Of a stretch of 64,000 nucleotides of DNA, positions 1 to 10,841 are shown piece by piece. The stretch is from Marsupella aquatica. Its lineage: Eukaryota; Marchantiophyta. How positions within the stretch are numbered: position 1 is the first letter of the stretch; every line of letters starts with the position of its first letter. A program made the translations under genes and the position numbers. The notes under the pieces are model-generated. The model saw only the letters and a program-made list of their open reading frames with translations, was not told where the DNA came from and ran no database searches. The stretch is from the NCBI GenBank assembly GCA_973895155.1, contig OZ316895.1, positions 16,244,001 through 16,308,000 on the forward strand, in the 5' to 3' direction.

Positions 1-1996
1 CCATCATTTAAAAAAATTTCAGCATACCCCAGTAGCCAATATCGGATGACTATCCCTAATTCAGGTTGAATAAGTCCAAAATTTGATAGTAGGACAGCTG
101 CAATCAAACAATGGCCCAAAGCCAAGGTACTGACATACTGCTTTCTTGCTCCGGTATGTTATCGCTCCATTTGAGTGTTGGATTCATCGCTAGTCTCGAG
201 TGCAATTTCCTTACCACTACATGCATTCCTTTAGAAACATAGCTTTCACCTGTTTTTGTACTCTTGCATATAGCATGTTCATCCTAATACATGCCTATTT
301 TCACTTATCCAAAAGAAAATTGAAACAACCATTATAAGAGTTCATGTGAGGAGACATGTTAATTTGACTAGTTTATGAAAAACAAATATTGAAATAATTA
401 CTAAAAAAACGTTCATGGAAAACCTGCACCCATTTTTAAAAGTGAAAAATAGTACAATATTTAATGGGTGAGACAAGTTCATTAATTTGAAGGTACTAGT
501 CAATGTACCTGTACAGGTAAGTACTTTATGATTCAAAGAAGAGTGTGTTAACTTTGTTTTTTTTAATAATTTTCTGCTCTATTTGGTGAGGCTCTTTATT
601 TAGGTGACACATGTTGATCAATAAACCATGAACATTGTAAACTTTATAACCAATGGCATTTGAGCTGCATTGAATACTAGTTGCTTGGTTGAAGTGTCTA
701 ACCTTCCTCTGCAAGCAAGGAAAAATGCTATAAAGAACAGGGAACCTAATCAAAACTAACTGAATCAAAAAACTTAAAGGGGCTGCCAAAAATGATTAAA
801 TTCTAAACAGTACATGGATAAAGCCTGGATTAGGCCAGATTAACATAAAATAGATTGTAAGCAATTTGAATGAGACAAGGTAAACAAAGAGTGTCCCACC
901 ACATAGCCGTTTTATTTTCCCCTACCTTGAAATCGCTGCCCCTTTAATTTATACTTCGTTGTTTAGTATTGCTAACATTGTTGTGTTGCGTATTTCAATA
1001 CTGTGGTTGTCTTTGGATTTTGGCGCGTTCACTTCATGCCTAGTCTGAACTCTGCTTACTTCTTCTTTATTGTTCAGAGTAAATTCCTCCTGTCCATCTT
1101 GTTTTTGTGGTGTGTCGTTGTAATAATTCCATGATACACACATAAGAGTTAGGACAGGGCGCCTTGTTTGGAATGTCGCCACAAAATTTCCTTAACAATG
1201 AGACCAAACATGGTTGGAATTGAAAAAGTATGCATTCTCAATTCGGGAGTAATTTGTGTTAGCCGTAGAGTATCAGTTTTGTCCACATCATGGCACAATA
1301 GTTTGTTTAGGAATGTACTGTGCTACCTTAGGGTGTTCTTGTAGCTGGCTTTTTGCATGCATGTTCTTTTTTGGTTCCTTGTGCTTTAACTCTTTGACTT
1401 GGTGGAGCCTATTGGGACCCTTTTCATTTTCTTAATGTACACTTCCCCATTCATCCGGCCACCATCTGATGGGGTGCCAGAAGGTGTATATGACAAAGGG
1501 AAAACTAAGTACACAATTCCAATACAGACCTGCGGCAAAGAAATACTTTTGCATCCTTTTGGGTTTGTTGTATCCGTCCATGGTCATGCTTGAAGCACAG
1601 CAATCTGGGACACTTCTGGAACTTTCAGCTCAAACCCAAGGTCATAAATTAGATGTCAAAGGTCGGGCAGTCTTTCATATTTGTGTTTTTGGAAACAGTC
1701 AATCATTCACAATGTTCTGATAACACTAATAATTCAAGTATGTAGCTAAATGTCTTGCAATGTTTATGAGTGCTAGCACTACAGCTAGAATGTTGTCTAG
1801 TGAATGAAAATGTCACTCACCCAAAAACTGCCTTTCACACTAATTACTGATTGAAAGTCACATTTGCTACCTTCCACTACTTGCGTAGTCATGGTTACAA
1901 CATCTGCAAACTCCACTTCAAATCTCTTAGTTACAAAGATGACTATGTTGAGGCCCAGAGGTTTTTTTTCCAACTTGGCACAGTTGTAAAGGCTGT
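1..1996. other. Anonymous AT-rich DNA, no supported gene
   Basis: Only short overlapping reading frames on both strands, none with a recognisable domain, splice structure or repeat. I see nothing else here. Confidence 0.6.
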
Positions 1997-2362
1997 CTAT
2001 GTTGTGACAATACATATCCCACAGCTGTTGTTGATAACTGAGGTGAGCTTTTGATAGCTGGCAATAACCATCCCATAAAACCAAATCACCCAGAGAATTC
2101 CACTTTGCCCTGTCAAATCAATCGCCCCAGCAGTAGCACTTCCAGATATAAGAGATGTTGCTGCCACTTGCCCTGCTCCAACTCCTCCTCTGCTCACAAC
2201 AATAGGCTTCGCTTTGACAAACTTTGCACCTTCCATAAACAATTGCAAACTGAACTTTGGGCTGGCATGAGGTCCCTCAACAGAGATTCCCAGACAACTT
2301 GGCCTGGCTACAAATGTTTGCGTCGATGCATATGACAAACCAAATCCAACAAAGCTAAGCAA
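1997..2362 (-). CDS. Possible orphan exon or gene fragment, 121 codons
   Basis: An open frame of 121 codons on the minus strand, longer than its surroundings and rich in Gly, Ala, Ser and Val. It has a hydrophobic stretch near the C-terminus (residues about 85-105, around ILWVIWFYGMVIAS). I do not recognise a family. No splice partners or regulatory signals could be assigned. It may be an exon of an unrecognised membrane protein, a TE fragment, or chance. Confidence 0.18.
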   Translation of the reverse strand: MLSFVGFGLSYASTQTFVARPSCLGISVEGPHASPKFSLQLFMEGAKFVKAKPIVVSRGGVGAGQVAATSLISGSATAGAIDLTGQSGILWVIWFYGMVIASYQKLTSVINNSCGICIVTT

Positions 2363-3963
2363 ATCCTCTTTGCTCGCACCATTTTACTTGCACCTCAGGC
2401 AAAACGATGTGATCCCGGCCTCTGACTGTGGGATACAGAAAAAAGTTTAAGTCATACGCTTTTTGGAACTTGACTTTCTAGTTAAGTACTCGCACAACAA
2501 CTGATACGAACTAGTGATTGTTAGTGCTTTTTACTATGAGATTGATGTGATATGGTACCAGAGTCAAGATTACCCAAATATAGTGGAAATATTGAAAATT
2601 TTAAACTTTTAGACCCTTAAGTATGCACTTGGACAAGTTATTGAATAATTCACAATTCTAAGCCATGCTTAAGTTGTAACCTTTCCTTGGAAAAGATGTT
2701 GAGACAAAAGAAAGGGAAACCTACTTTGGTTTGAAGTTATTTTGAGAAGCAAAGATGAAAAACTTATTCTCAATTGGGCATTATATAAGTAAATTAGGAG
2801 AGTACCACAACCTCTATTTAGATGAAATTTGAAGATCAAGAGGAGCTGGTTGGATCAATAAGCGACGATTGCTAGAAGCTCTTTCCTAGGCAGTACTTGA
2901 AGAACAAAGCCCACAAGGAAGTTGTAGATTCAGTAGTTAGCTTGATATCCCTTGATTAACTTTGACCCTAACCCATAGTTATATGAGTTTCCTTTCTTTA
3001 CACTTGGAAAGTATACTCTTTTGGGTTTGACTACTTTGATTACTCTTCTAAGTGGAGTTGTCACTACTGTTTACTTTTGAGATTAGTTTTAGATTTTGGG
3101 GATGAGGCCCGGGATGAAGAGGCATGTCACTTCATTCACCCTTGCCATTGGGCCATCCTACCTAGAAATTAGACTCATAATTATGGAGCCATCTAGGACA
3201 GGGAGAGGAAGGTGGACACCTCCAGTCTAAGTCCTGCAGGCACACTTTCTCTTTGAATACTTGCTCACTCCAAGTGAAGTACACAAAGAAACCATTTACA
3301 CTTGGAAAAAATCACTAGAGGGAAAGGTGTGTGACCGGGGCAGCACAAGTGGAAGGGGCAGACAGGAAGTCTCGAGGCTCATCAATCTAGGTATTAATGA
3401 GCCTTGAGACTCCCCAAGGTTTCGCATCATTATAACACCTAATCTCCAATTCACAATGATGTCAATACACCTTTGAACTTGAATTGAGGCCATACTTGTT
3501 GTGCGTTTTGTTTTGGGGTGGGAAAAGATGGTTGCTATCTTACCCCCAACCTCAAAATCAATGGTTGGAGGTAAGATTCAAATACAGGGGTTGCTGTGCC
3601 ATGATTCTCACCGCCAACACCCTTGTTTTTGCCGAATTTTAATCATACACTTTACTTACTCCTCACAGTGTCATTCATTCCATTATGTCAAAGACAGTAA
3701 GAGAGGCAAGTAAAGTGTAATTCTAAATTGCTAATATATCTCCATTGTTCTTGAGAGAAGACAGTAAGAAATGGTCATCCATTGTCTTCCTGGGATGCCA
3801 TTAATCACTACGGTATACTCTTGAACAACTTATTATCCTATAGACAAGCATAGTGTGTGACTGGTGCCCATATTATGCAACTCATGACACAGTGTACCAA
3901 AAGGTATCTACTCCACCCAATTTTTGATACCTTTGCATGTTACATGCACTCTAGTCTCTTGAA
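2363..3963. other. No gene recognised
   Basis: AT-rich sequence with short frames only. The one structured item is the small inverted repeat at 3369-3410, listed separately. Confidence 0.55.
3369..3410. repeat. Imperfect inverted repeat, 14-bp arms
   Basis: Arms 3369-3382 (GTCTCGAGGCTCAT) and 3397-3410 (ATGAGCCTTGAGAC) pair at 13 of 14 positions around a 14-nt loop. It could be a relic of a small foldback element. Nothing suggests a function. Confidence 0.5.
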
Positions 3964-4330
3964 ACTTGAGGTGCATGTTGTTTCCGTTTTTCCCCATAGG
4001 CAAAACATTGTTGTTATCGTCAATCTCTCTGGCCCCAGGTGTCTGTACTGTGCAATATCGATTATTGTGCACAAGCTTGACAACACCCTAAACCCTACAG
4101 AGCTCAGCACCAACGGTCTATATCCCCTATTCTCTAATGATTATATCCTAGAGGGCTAAACCATGACTTGAGGTGCATGTTGCCGTTTTTTTTTCCCAAA
4201 GGCAAAACATTGTTGTTATCGTCGGTATGTCCCCAGGTGTCTGTACTTTGCAATATCGATTATTGTGCACAAGTGTAACAACACCTTAACAACCCTTACA
4301 AAGCTCAGCACCCAACGGTCCATATCCAAC
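3964..4330. repeat. Tandem duplication, two units about 202 bp apart
   Basis: A block starting ACTTGAGGTGCATGTTG at 3964 is repeated from 4166. Both copies share GCAAAACATTGTTGTTATCG, a CAATATCGATTATTGTGCAC segment and an end near CAACGGTCYATATCC. They differ by scattered substitutions and small indels, so the duplication is not recent. Copy 1 contains a telomere-like ACCCTAAACCCTA near 4087. Confidence 0.75.
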
Positions 4331-5414
4331 AAGGCAAAAGAATGCTTTGAATTGTCAACTCATGCACAACAATGACCATGCAAGTGCCCCCAGCCCCCCA
4401 GCGCCAGGAATTTGACCTGCATGTGCATGAGCATTTGTGGTACTGTACAGTCAGGACTGTCAAGTAACCTAAGTTCATTTAGTCATGGCACCATAACCTG
4501 GACCTGACCAAAGCTACCTGATCATATTAAACTGAACAATAAAAAGTGTGACTGTAGGGTTCTGACAACAAGATAAGATGGACAAATACCGCTTGAGGCC
4601 CATCACAATAAGCCAATAATTCTTTTAATGAAAATGATAATGATGTTCCACGCATGAACTTGAAATCTTTTAAGAGTGTCTCAGACAATTGAGCTCAAGT
4701 ACAATCTGCACATTTTATACCCTGTAAGGTGGCGGTTTAAACCCCTCTTTTTGTGAAATAATGTTTTTTGGCTGTTCTTCTTTAAATAGAAATTGGCTCG
4801 CTGTGGGTGCGCGAAGCACATTCAACAGTGTTTTTGCTTGCTTTCATGTCCACAGTGAAGCGTACTTAGCTGATACGCAAAACATTCTCTACAAGAGTAA
4901 GTACACATTCATGCAGCTCCAGCACTATAGCATCAACAAGTGTGATATAGCTTTAATAGTTAGAATCAAAAGTTAAATGAGAATTCTAAATTTTTACATG
5001 GAATTGTACGATCAAATACATGTTTCTGTGTGTATTTGTGACACAAAACCCAAACCCTTATATGCATGGATACTGGAATGATATATAATACATAGTCATC
5101 AAACTATCTAATGTTAAGGAAAGAGACAGAAGTAAGGGAGATTATGACTATTAGGTAGGGATAGGTTAGTTAGTGATTAGCGAGGAAGCCCATGGCAGTA
5201 CACCTGAAGGAGACATGATCATGCCACCTACTTAGTGGTTGTCACTATCAAACCTGACTGCGGTAGAAAAGAATCAATATGAACATAACAAGTACATCCA
5301 CCATAGTCTAGCTCCACAAGCTCCGCTATGACATGATCTCTCTCACCCTCCACAACCTTTGCACACAGAAGACTGAATGTGAGCACGCATTGAGTTCCCC
5401 TTGGGTATACCCCA
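4331..5414. other. No gene recognised
   Basis: No supported coding region, RNA gene or repeat. Confidence 0.55.
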
Positions 5415-5911
5415 TGTCATGCCTAGGTACATGGCTGTCGGTTCTGCTCGCCATGGTCCTCGCATGACTGCCAAGCCTTTGGTACCATTATGTTTTTGTC
5501 GGCTTATAATTTGGGTTTTGTTTTCCCAAGTTATGGCCCAATTAGGGCCATGGTTGACTTTATGTTCTTGTAGGGCAAGTATGGGTGTTCTTCAAGCAAA
5601 GCCATTTTTAAAAGACACCTTTTTGCTTCATCTGTTGTAGTTGACATTTTGTTCTTGTGGTGCGTTTTTGTGTTCTTTGAAGCAAAGTCATTTTGCTTCA
5701 TTCACTACTTAGGTAGAGTCTTGCTCACTTGTTAGCTAGTTTTTCTTGAATTATTCTCGAGAAAGTGTGAGCAATTCAGATAGCTCTCCATTCCATACAG
5801 GGAATTAGACGTTGATTTGTTAGATGCTCCAGATTGATCTGGCATCCTGTCTGTTTTCATTTCATTGTCGGTTAGTTAAGTACACCCGTTTCTATGACGC
5901 ATTTTTATTCA
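5415..5911 (+). repeat. Diverged A-type terminal repeat
   Basis: Begins TGTCATGCC and ends TTTTTATTCA, followed by AGAAAAACTT, parallel to TTTTATTCA then AGAAGAACT at the A1/internal junction of the full element (17331 onward). It is longer than the 360-bp A1 because of insertions around 5480-5560. Shared anchors include the GTTCTTCAAGCAAAG region and the TTAGATGCTC region. Confidence 0.7.
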
Positions 5912-6014
5912 AGAAAAACTTGATGGCTTCCATGGGGTATAGGATGTCTTAGCATGCATCATTGTCTAATTTTTCTTCCTACTTTTTGCTGTTAGGTAGG
6001 CACCCAATTCCACC

Positions 6015-6440
6015 TTGTGCTATTGTGCCTCCATGCTTGCGATGGTGGATTTGGACTCAATGGTAACCTGGTCTGATGTGATCTCTGAATGGGTTGCTCT
6101 ATTCAAGAGGGTTACGCCGATGGCCATGGAGAATTTGGCCATATCACAACATAGGGAGACACTCCGGTTTGCACACACCGGTGTGGGCAATTTTCAGCCC
6201 AAGGTGAGAAAGTTTGAAGTAGGGAATTTTGTTTATTTGCAGCGGCAGCCCAATGACACCTTGGATACTTCTACTAGTCCTACCTTTCTCAGGGTTAAGT
6301 CCATTTGGCCACCCGGAGTGCTACAGTTACAAGGGGTAGATGGGCACACAATTTCTGATAATGCTAAGAATTGTGTTCCTCGTCACTTGCCTAACCTTGA
6401 TCCCACTATTGTGACTTCAACTTGGATTCCACCTGTGTAA
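6015..6440 (+). pseudogene. Integrase C-terminal fragment of a gypsy element
   Basis: The 141-codon frame is clearly homologous to the C-terminal third of the integrase at 25740-26130. Shared stretches include TWSDVIS, PMAMENLAI, FQPKVR, FVYLQRQ, NDTLDTSTS and the ending LPNLDPTIVTSTWIPPV. The catalytic core with its D, D and E residues is absent because of the internal deletion. A stop follows directly, where the full copy continues into the PHD finger. Confidence 0.85.
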
Positions 6441-6592
6441 GGTGTGTTTGTGCATTGACGATGCTGATCAGATGTTACTGTGTGATGATTGCAATAGTGG
6501 CTACGTACCATCTCTTCTGCCTCCGGCCTGAATTGACACAAGTACCAGAAAACTTATGGTTTTGCCCTCCATGTTCACCACTTGCAACTTGA
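6441..6592 (+). pseudogene. PHD-finger remnant after the integrase
   Basis: Sequence after the stop still encodes, with frame breaks, the PHD-finger pattern of the full element: IDDADQMLLCD, then a Cys pair, and a late block ending LWFCPPC. A few extra bases near 6504 (GGCTACGTACC) shift the frame between the second Cys pair and the His. Its presence in a second, independently diverged copy shows that the PHD finger is a stable family trait. Confidence 0.7.
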
Positions 6593-6763
6593 TTTGCTTC
6601 AGATCTCTTAATCTTTCTTGGCTATGGTCTGGGAGGATATAGAGGTTTACACCTCCACTACGTACATACCATCTCATTGTTTGAGTACATTTGCAACATG
6701 TTTCATGTTTTTGAGTTTTATGAACTTAATGGTTTTGTCACATGTTTACAATGTTTATGTCAC

Positions 6764-7413
6764 AACCCTACACCATCCCCTGGTCTATGTGACCCTGGAA
6801 CTCAAATGAGTGTTATCCTAGTCTTCAAATTCCTAACTAGTACTATTGAAGTAAATAGGTTATAATAGTGGCATAACCTAACATACCTCTTTTGTACGTT
6901 ATCACACAAGCCTTGATGTCGGTGGTACTTCAAGCCAAACAGTTCAAACAACCAATGAGATGAGCTGACAATCCAGCTCATGAATTTCTCAACAGGCAAG
7001 AGGCTTGGTCTAAACAAATTCCATCAACTGTGAAATACTAAATCACTGGTTTGACAAAACAGGATTTGAAAAAACTGAATACATAATATCTTTGGAGACT
7101 GTGAGCCACTGCAACATCTCCAAAAACCATGTATCAAGTTGCAAGTTAAAATCTGAATCACCAAATTTTTCAAGAAACCAAGAGACCCTTGGAAAGAGAC
7201 CCAAACACCAAAGTTTCTCAAGAATCCTAAGATACACAAAATGTTTTTTGTGATTGTAATCGACCCAAAGAAGGTTTAGTTTAGTTTAGTTTAGTTCAGT
7301 TTCTCCTTGACTGGGGAGAATGTATTGACAAGTGATTCCTTTGCTTCTTGACTTCAAATTGTATTGGATTCTCTGTTTGTACTCCAGCTCTCGCTCCAGC
7401 TAGATATGGATGT
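6764..7413. other. No gene recognised
   Basis: Contains a short (TTTAG)4 microsatellite at 7275-7294. No coding region could be supported. Confidence 0.6.
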
Positions 7414-7430
7414 CATAATTGGAACCTCAA
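7414..7430. repeat. Left target-site duplication of the SINE
   Basis: The 17-mer CATAATTGGAACCTCAA recurs exactly at 7733-7749 on the far side of the insertion. A perfect 17-bp duplication is typical of LINE-mediated retroposition. Confidence 0.9.
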
Positions 7431-7732
7431 ACCAATTGGCTTAGGTCAATTGGCTAGGGGATTTGCCTGGAACTGAGAAGTTCCAGGTTTCAATCCCCCC
7501 TCCACACACTGGGGTGTGGAGGGTATATGTCGGTGGGATGGGTTTTGTGGGTAGTGGATTGGAGTTCTGATTATCTGCTCGGCCCCTGGTTGCCCACTTT
7601 GTGGCCCTGATTTAATCCTCTCTTCTTCATGGTGCGGGTCCCTGTCCCGATCCATTGGGGGTCACCCTGGTCACATAGGGGTGGGGGGAGTCTAATTGTA
7701 TTTCCTCCCCATTTCCTTTCAAGACAAAAAAA
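7431..7732 (+). mobile_element. tRNA-derived SINE, about 300 bp
   Basis: The head has the two RNA polymerase III internal promoter boxes of a tRNA: TAGGTCAATTGG as A box, matching consensus TRGCNNAGYNGG at 10 of 12 positions, and GGTTTCAATCC (about 7485-7495) as B box, matching GGTTCGANTCC at 9 of 11. They are separated by a tRNA-like distance. A GC-richer body of unrelated sequence follows, and the copy ends in an A-rich tail (GACAAAAAAA). It is flanked by a perfect 17-bp target-site duplication, so it is probably fairly young. It encodes no protein and would depend on a LINE reverse transcriptase. I could not assign the parent tRNA. Confidence 0.85.
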
Positions 7733-7749
7733 CATAATTGGAACCTCAA
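7733..7749. repeat. Right target-site duplication of the SINE
   Basis: Exact repeat of 7414-7430, directly after the A-rich tail. Confidence 0.9.
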
Positions 7750-9795
7750 GGTCAACAGAACTTAGAATAGCTTTCTTGCTGGGCACCTATGCTCTTTCAG
7801 GGCAACTTAAGCACAATTTGCATCTAACTGAAGCTAGATCCTCAAGTAAGCCATATAGTCCATATTGATACAGATGGGAAAACCCCCTTTGGCACTATGG
7901 GGTTGTTTAGTAGTCTTTTTCACACCATAGATGTACCACGTGGGAAAGTACACTTGTGCATTATGGGGCTGAACTCTCAGAATTGGCAATAGATGCACTC
8001 ACTCACTCACAGGTAGTGAACTGCTTTGCGAAAGTTGAGGAGGGGCCCCTCAACCTATTTTCCCACTATAACTCTGAGCATGAACTAGACAAAACTGAAA
8101 TTCCTCAAGTACTCATCACTTACATTGAGAGTTAGATTCTGTAATTGTAGGTTTAGCAGGCTTCTCAAGAATAATATAAGTCACTTCTGGTCTCAGTTTC
8201 TAAGGTTGAGGTCCACTCTTGGTGTGTCATCAAGACAGTGTCCCATGGCACGTCACTCAAGAGATTTCCCACTCTTTCAAATGTGTTTCAAACAGACATG
8301 ATCTTACAAAAGAACAAACTGAACACCAAAATCCATTGGTTACCTCACTAAGCTCAACCACTCAAGCTTTCCACACCCAATACAATTATCCTCCAGCCCA
8401 ACCATAACTATTGCAGCTGGATGATGTGATTGTGAAACATTTGTCCATGCACCCTATCGACCACTATTAATTGCAACCGTCTGCACTTCTGTTGCCAACG
8501 CAAAGGCCAGCCCAAAATGTCTGCCTCTATTGCTCAGTCTCTACTGCAGAATAACTTTCTTTGATATCCATCTCCATTATGCTTCCAGCATGCGAGCCTG
8601 TGGATCCAAAAATGCAGAATTCTAGCTCTGACAAAATCTAGCAAAATTGGGTGGAGCAGCAACAAAGAGATGAAGGAAAGAAGGCACACAAGTGAATCAC
8701 AAGGCAACTGCATGATAGACAGCACAGTTTACAATGTAGGTCAATAACAAGAAGAGGTAAAGTAAATTAATAGCAATCCATGGAAAGGAAGACAACCGAG
8801 TATAGTTTGGTTATGATAAACTCTCATATACCAATATGAAATGATAAAATCTGAAAGGTAACCCTTCTCACTCTTTGTTGTTTGGAATACAATTTTTATT
8901 TTTTAAAACTCTTTTTATGAGTCTTGAGCACAATTGTTTTTGCCCTTCTTATCTCAAACAGAAACAGACAAGTCATAGACAGCAATGACATGACAACACA
9001 ATTTACAGTGACAAAAGTCACCTAGACAAACAATGATATGACAACAAGATGTGCCTGGAATTTTGAAAAGAACCTGTCAAGCCATTCATAATCTTTATTG
9101 GTCTACATGACATTCATTTCTTGTTGCAATTATCAATACATTCAACAAAAGATACAATAGACACTACTATGTATTTTTACATCTGTCAAATCCTCTTTTG
9201 CAAACTAATACAGAATGTACATTGCAAGCTTACCATTACCTCCCAAGATGATTGAAATGGAAGACAGTAATCTTTTCATTGAAGATTGGAGAAGTGAAAC
9301 ATTTGTGATGGACACCTACTATCCCGGGTACTATCCTGCTCATAGAATAATTAATCCGTGTAGTCCCTTGTTTGTTTGGATAATTAGGGTGTTTTAATTA
9401 TGGACCCCCATGAGAGATCCCTTGCAAATTTCCTGTCACGAGGTTGTGCCACATCAGCACAACCGGACACAAACAAGACAGATCCTATTTTTGACAGTAA
9501 CAAAAGCGCACATTCATGTTTGTGGCAAAAGCAACGTAATTTTTGGGACGCCATGCCATAAGTATTAAGCATAAAAAACTAGAATACAAAGGAAGAGATG
9601 TCATTTAGTAAAATAAAGTTACCATTTTGATGTTTGTCAATGATATATCAGTGTTTTAAATCAAAGTGCTTGTATTTTTTAATTGCTTGCAAGTTTGAAA
9701 AAATAACCAATCGATAGAAATGTACATAGTTAGAACCCCTTTGGTTCCACATTGTAAAACTAAATAATCAATCTCCTTAGTATTTGATGAAATCT
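7750..9795. other. No gene recognised
   Basis: Two kilobases of AT-rich DNA with only short frames. I found no domain, tRNA-like box or structured repeat. Confidence 0.55.
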
Positions 9796-10171
9796 GTCAA
9801 TGTTTGATTCATTGGAAAGTTCAAGATCAAGAAACTCATGACCTCTTAAATAGTACTGTCTTGATAAAATCTATCAATGTCACATTCATTGGAAAGCTAG
9901 AGTAAAATTAGAAACTCATAATCTCCTTAAGTACTTGACAAAATCTATCAATGTTAGGCTCATTGGAAAGCTAGAGAAATTAGATACTCAAGATCTCTCT
10001 AATTCTTGACAAATACTCCCAATGTCACACATTAGAAAGCTAGAGAGATTGAAATCCTCATGATCTCGTGACAAAATCTAACATGAAATTTGTCAATGTC
10101 GGACTCAATGTTGGAAAGCTAAAAGAATTCATGAACTCATGATCAAAAATTCTTATTGTCACACTCATTGG
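9796..10171 (+). repeat. Left TIR, outer part, made of degenerate 60-78 bp tandem units
   Basis: About six units follow one another, each running roughly AAAATCTATCAATGTNANNC, then CATTGGAAAGCTAGAG, then ACTCATGATCTC. The same units occur in inverse orientation at about 29745-30137. The last unit here is interrupted by the copia insertion after CTCATTGG. Confidence 0.8.
10167..10171. repeat. Left target duplication (ATTGG) of the copia element
   Basis: ATTGG precedes the LTR start at 10172 and recurs at 16396-16400 after the other LTR. The uninterrupted right arm (near 29745-29755, opposite strand) has this motif once, which confirms a 5-bp target duplication. Confidence 0.92.
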
Positions 10172-10628
10172 TGTTGAGTATAGACGATAATCGCAACGGT
10201 AAGCACATGACATATCCAACATGCAAGTAGTCGACACAAGAGATACGTGGTTCACCTCCTTGAGGCTACGTCCACGGGAACACACAAGAGAGCTTTACTG
10301 AATTTTAAGCCCGTCGGCTATACCGAGTCTCCACAGTGTAAGCTCTCCCTATCTCTCAAGTGGCTCTATAACAATGAGCCTTGGTTCTACTTCTCCAAGC
10401 ACACGTGCCTCTTATGATATAGTGTGCAACTTAGTTAACCTAACCACATTGTTGTACCTAATCACGTAGTTGTACCTAACCACATTGTTGTACCTAATCA
10501 CGTAGTTGTACCTAACCACATTGTTGTACCTAATCACGTAGTTGTACCAAACCATGTTGTTGTACCAACCCACGTTGTTGTACCAACCACGTCATACCTA
10601 ACCTAGACGTAAGAGTAAATACCCAACA
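10172..10628 (-). repeat. Copia 3' LTR (457 bp)
   Basis: Starts TGTTGAGTATAG and ends CCCAACA on the plus strand. It is 72 bp longer than its partner because an internal 18-bp tandem array (10438-10581) has eight units instead of four. Outside the array the two LTRs differ by only a few substitutions. Confidence 0.93.
10438..10581. repeat. 18-bp tandem array inside the 3' LTR, eight units
   Basis: Units alternate ACCTAACCACATTGTTGT and ACCTAATCACGTAGTTGT, then grade into ACCAAACCATGTTGTTGT-type variants. The partner LTR has four units at 16277-16348. The difference of 4 x 18 bp accounts exactly for the 72-bp LTR length difference. Confidence 0.9.
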
Positions 10629-10642
10629 CTCTTCCCCTTGAC
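10629..10642 (-). promoter_or_regulatory. Copia polypurine tract
   Basis: Directly next to the 3' LTR. On the element's sense strand the sequence is GTCAAGGGGAAGAG, a typical plus-strand primer for reverse transcription. Confidence 0.85.
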
Positions 10643-10841
10643 TCTGGTCTAGGGGAGAGTAATACTGCCAATGTATATGATCCCTCAGCGGAAAGTTCTG
10701 GACAAAAACCAAACCGGTTTCCCTCTCTAACTAGAGCAAACCAGAATAAGCCGTAGCCTTATACATAGGAATGAGGAAGAGCATATATCAGTAATTACAA
10801 TGAATGTTAAGAAAACTCTACTTGTGATGCAATTGCAAAAC

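Larger units (their letters stand above)
5415..6763 (+). mobile_element. Deleted, diverged relative of the gypsy-methyltransferase element (A-internal-B form)
   Basis: This 1.35-kb relic starts with TGTCATGCC, as the full element at 16976 does, and runs through a diverged A repeat to about 5911. It then jumps directly into the integrase gene at about 5930 (matching 25621 onward), skipping gag, protease, methyltransferase and reverse transcriptase. It continues through the integrase C-terminus, a PHD-finger remnant and a diverged B repeat (from about 6637) ending near TTATGTCAC at 6763. There is no second A repeat after B. The outer ends therefore match those of the complete copy, although no clean target duplication could be seen at this age. 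Confidence 0.8.

Noticed and set aside
7440-7500. Functional tRNA gene at the SINE head
   Set aside because: The acceptor and anticodon stems do not fold properly, and the A-rich tail with target duplication identifies a SINE.
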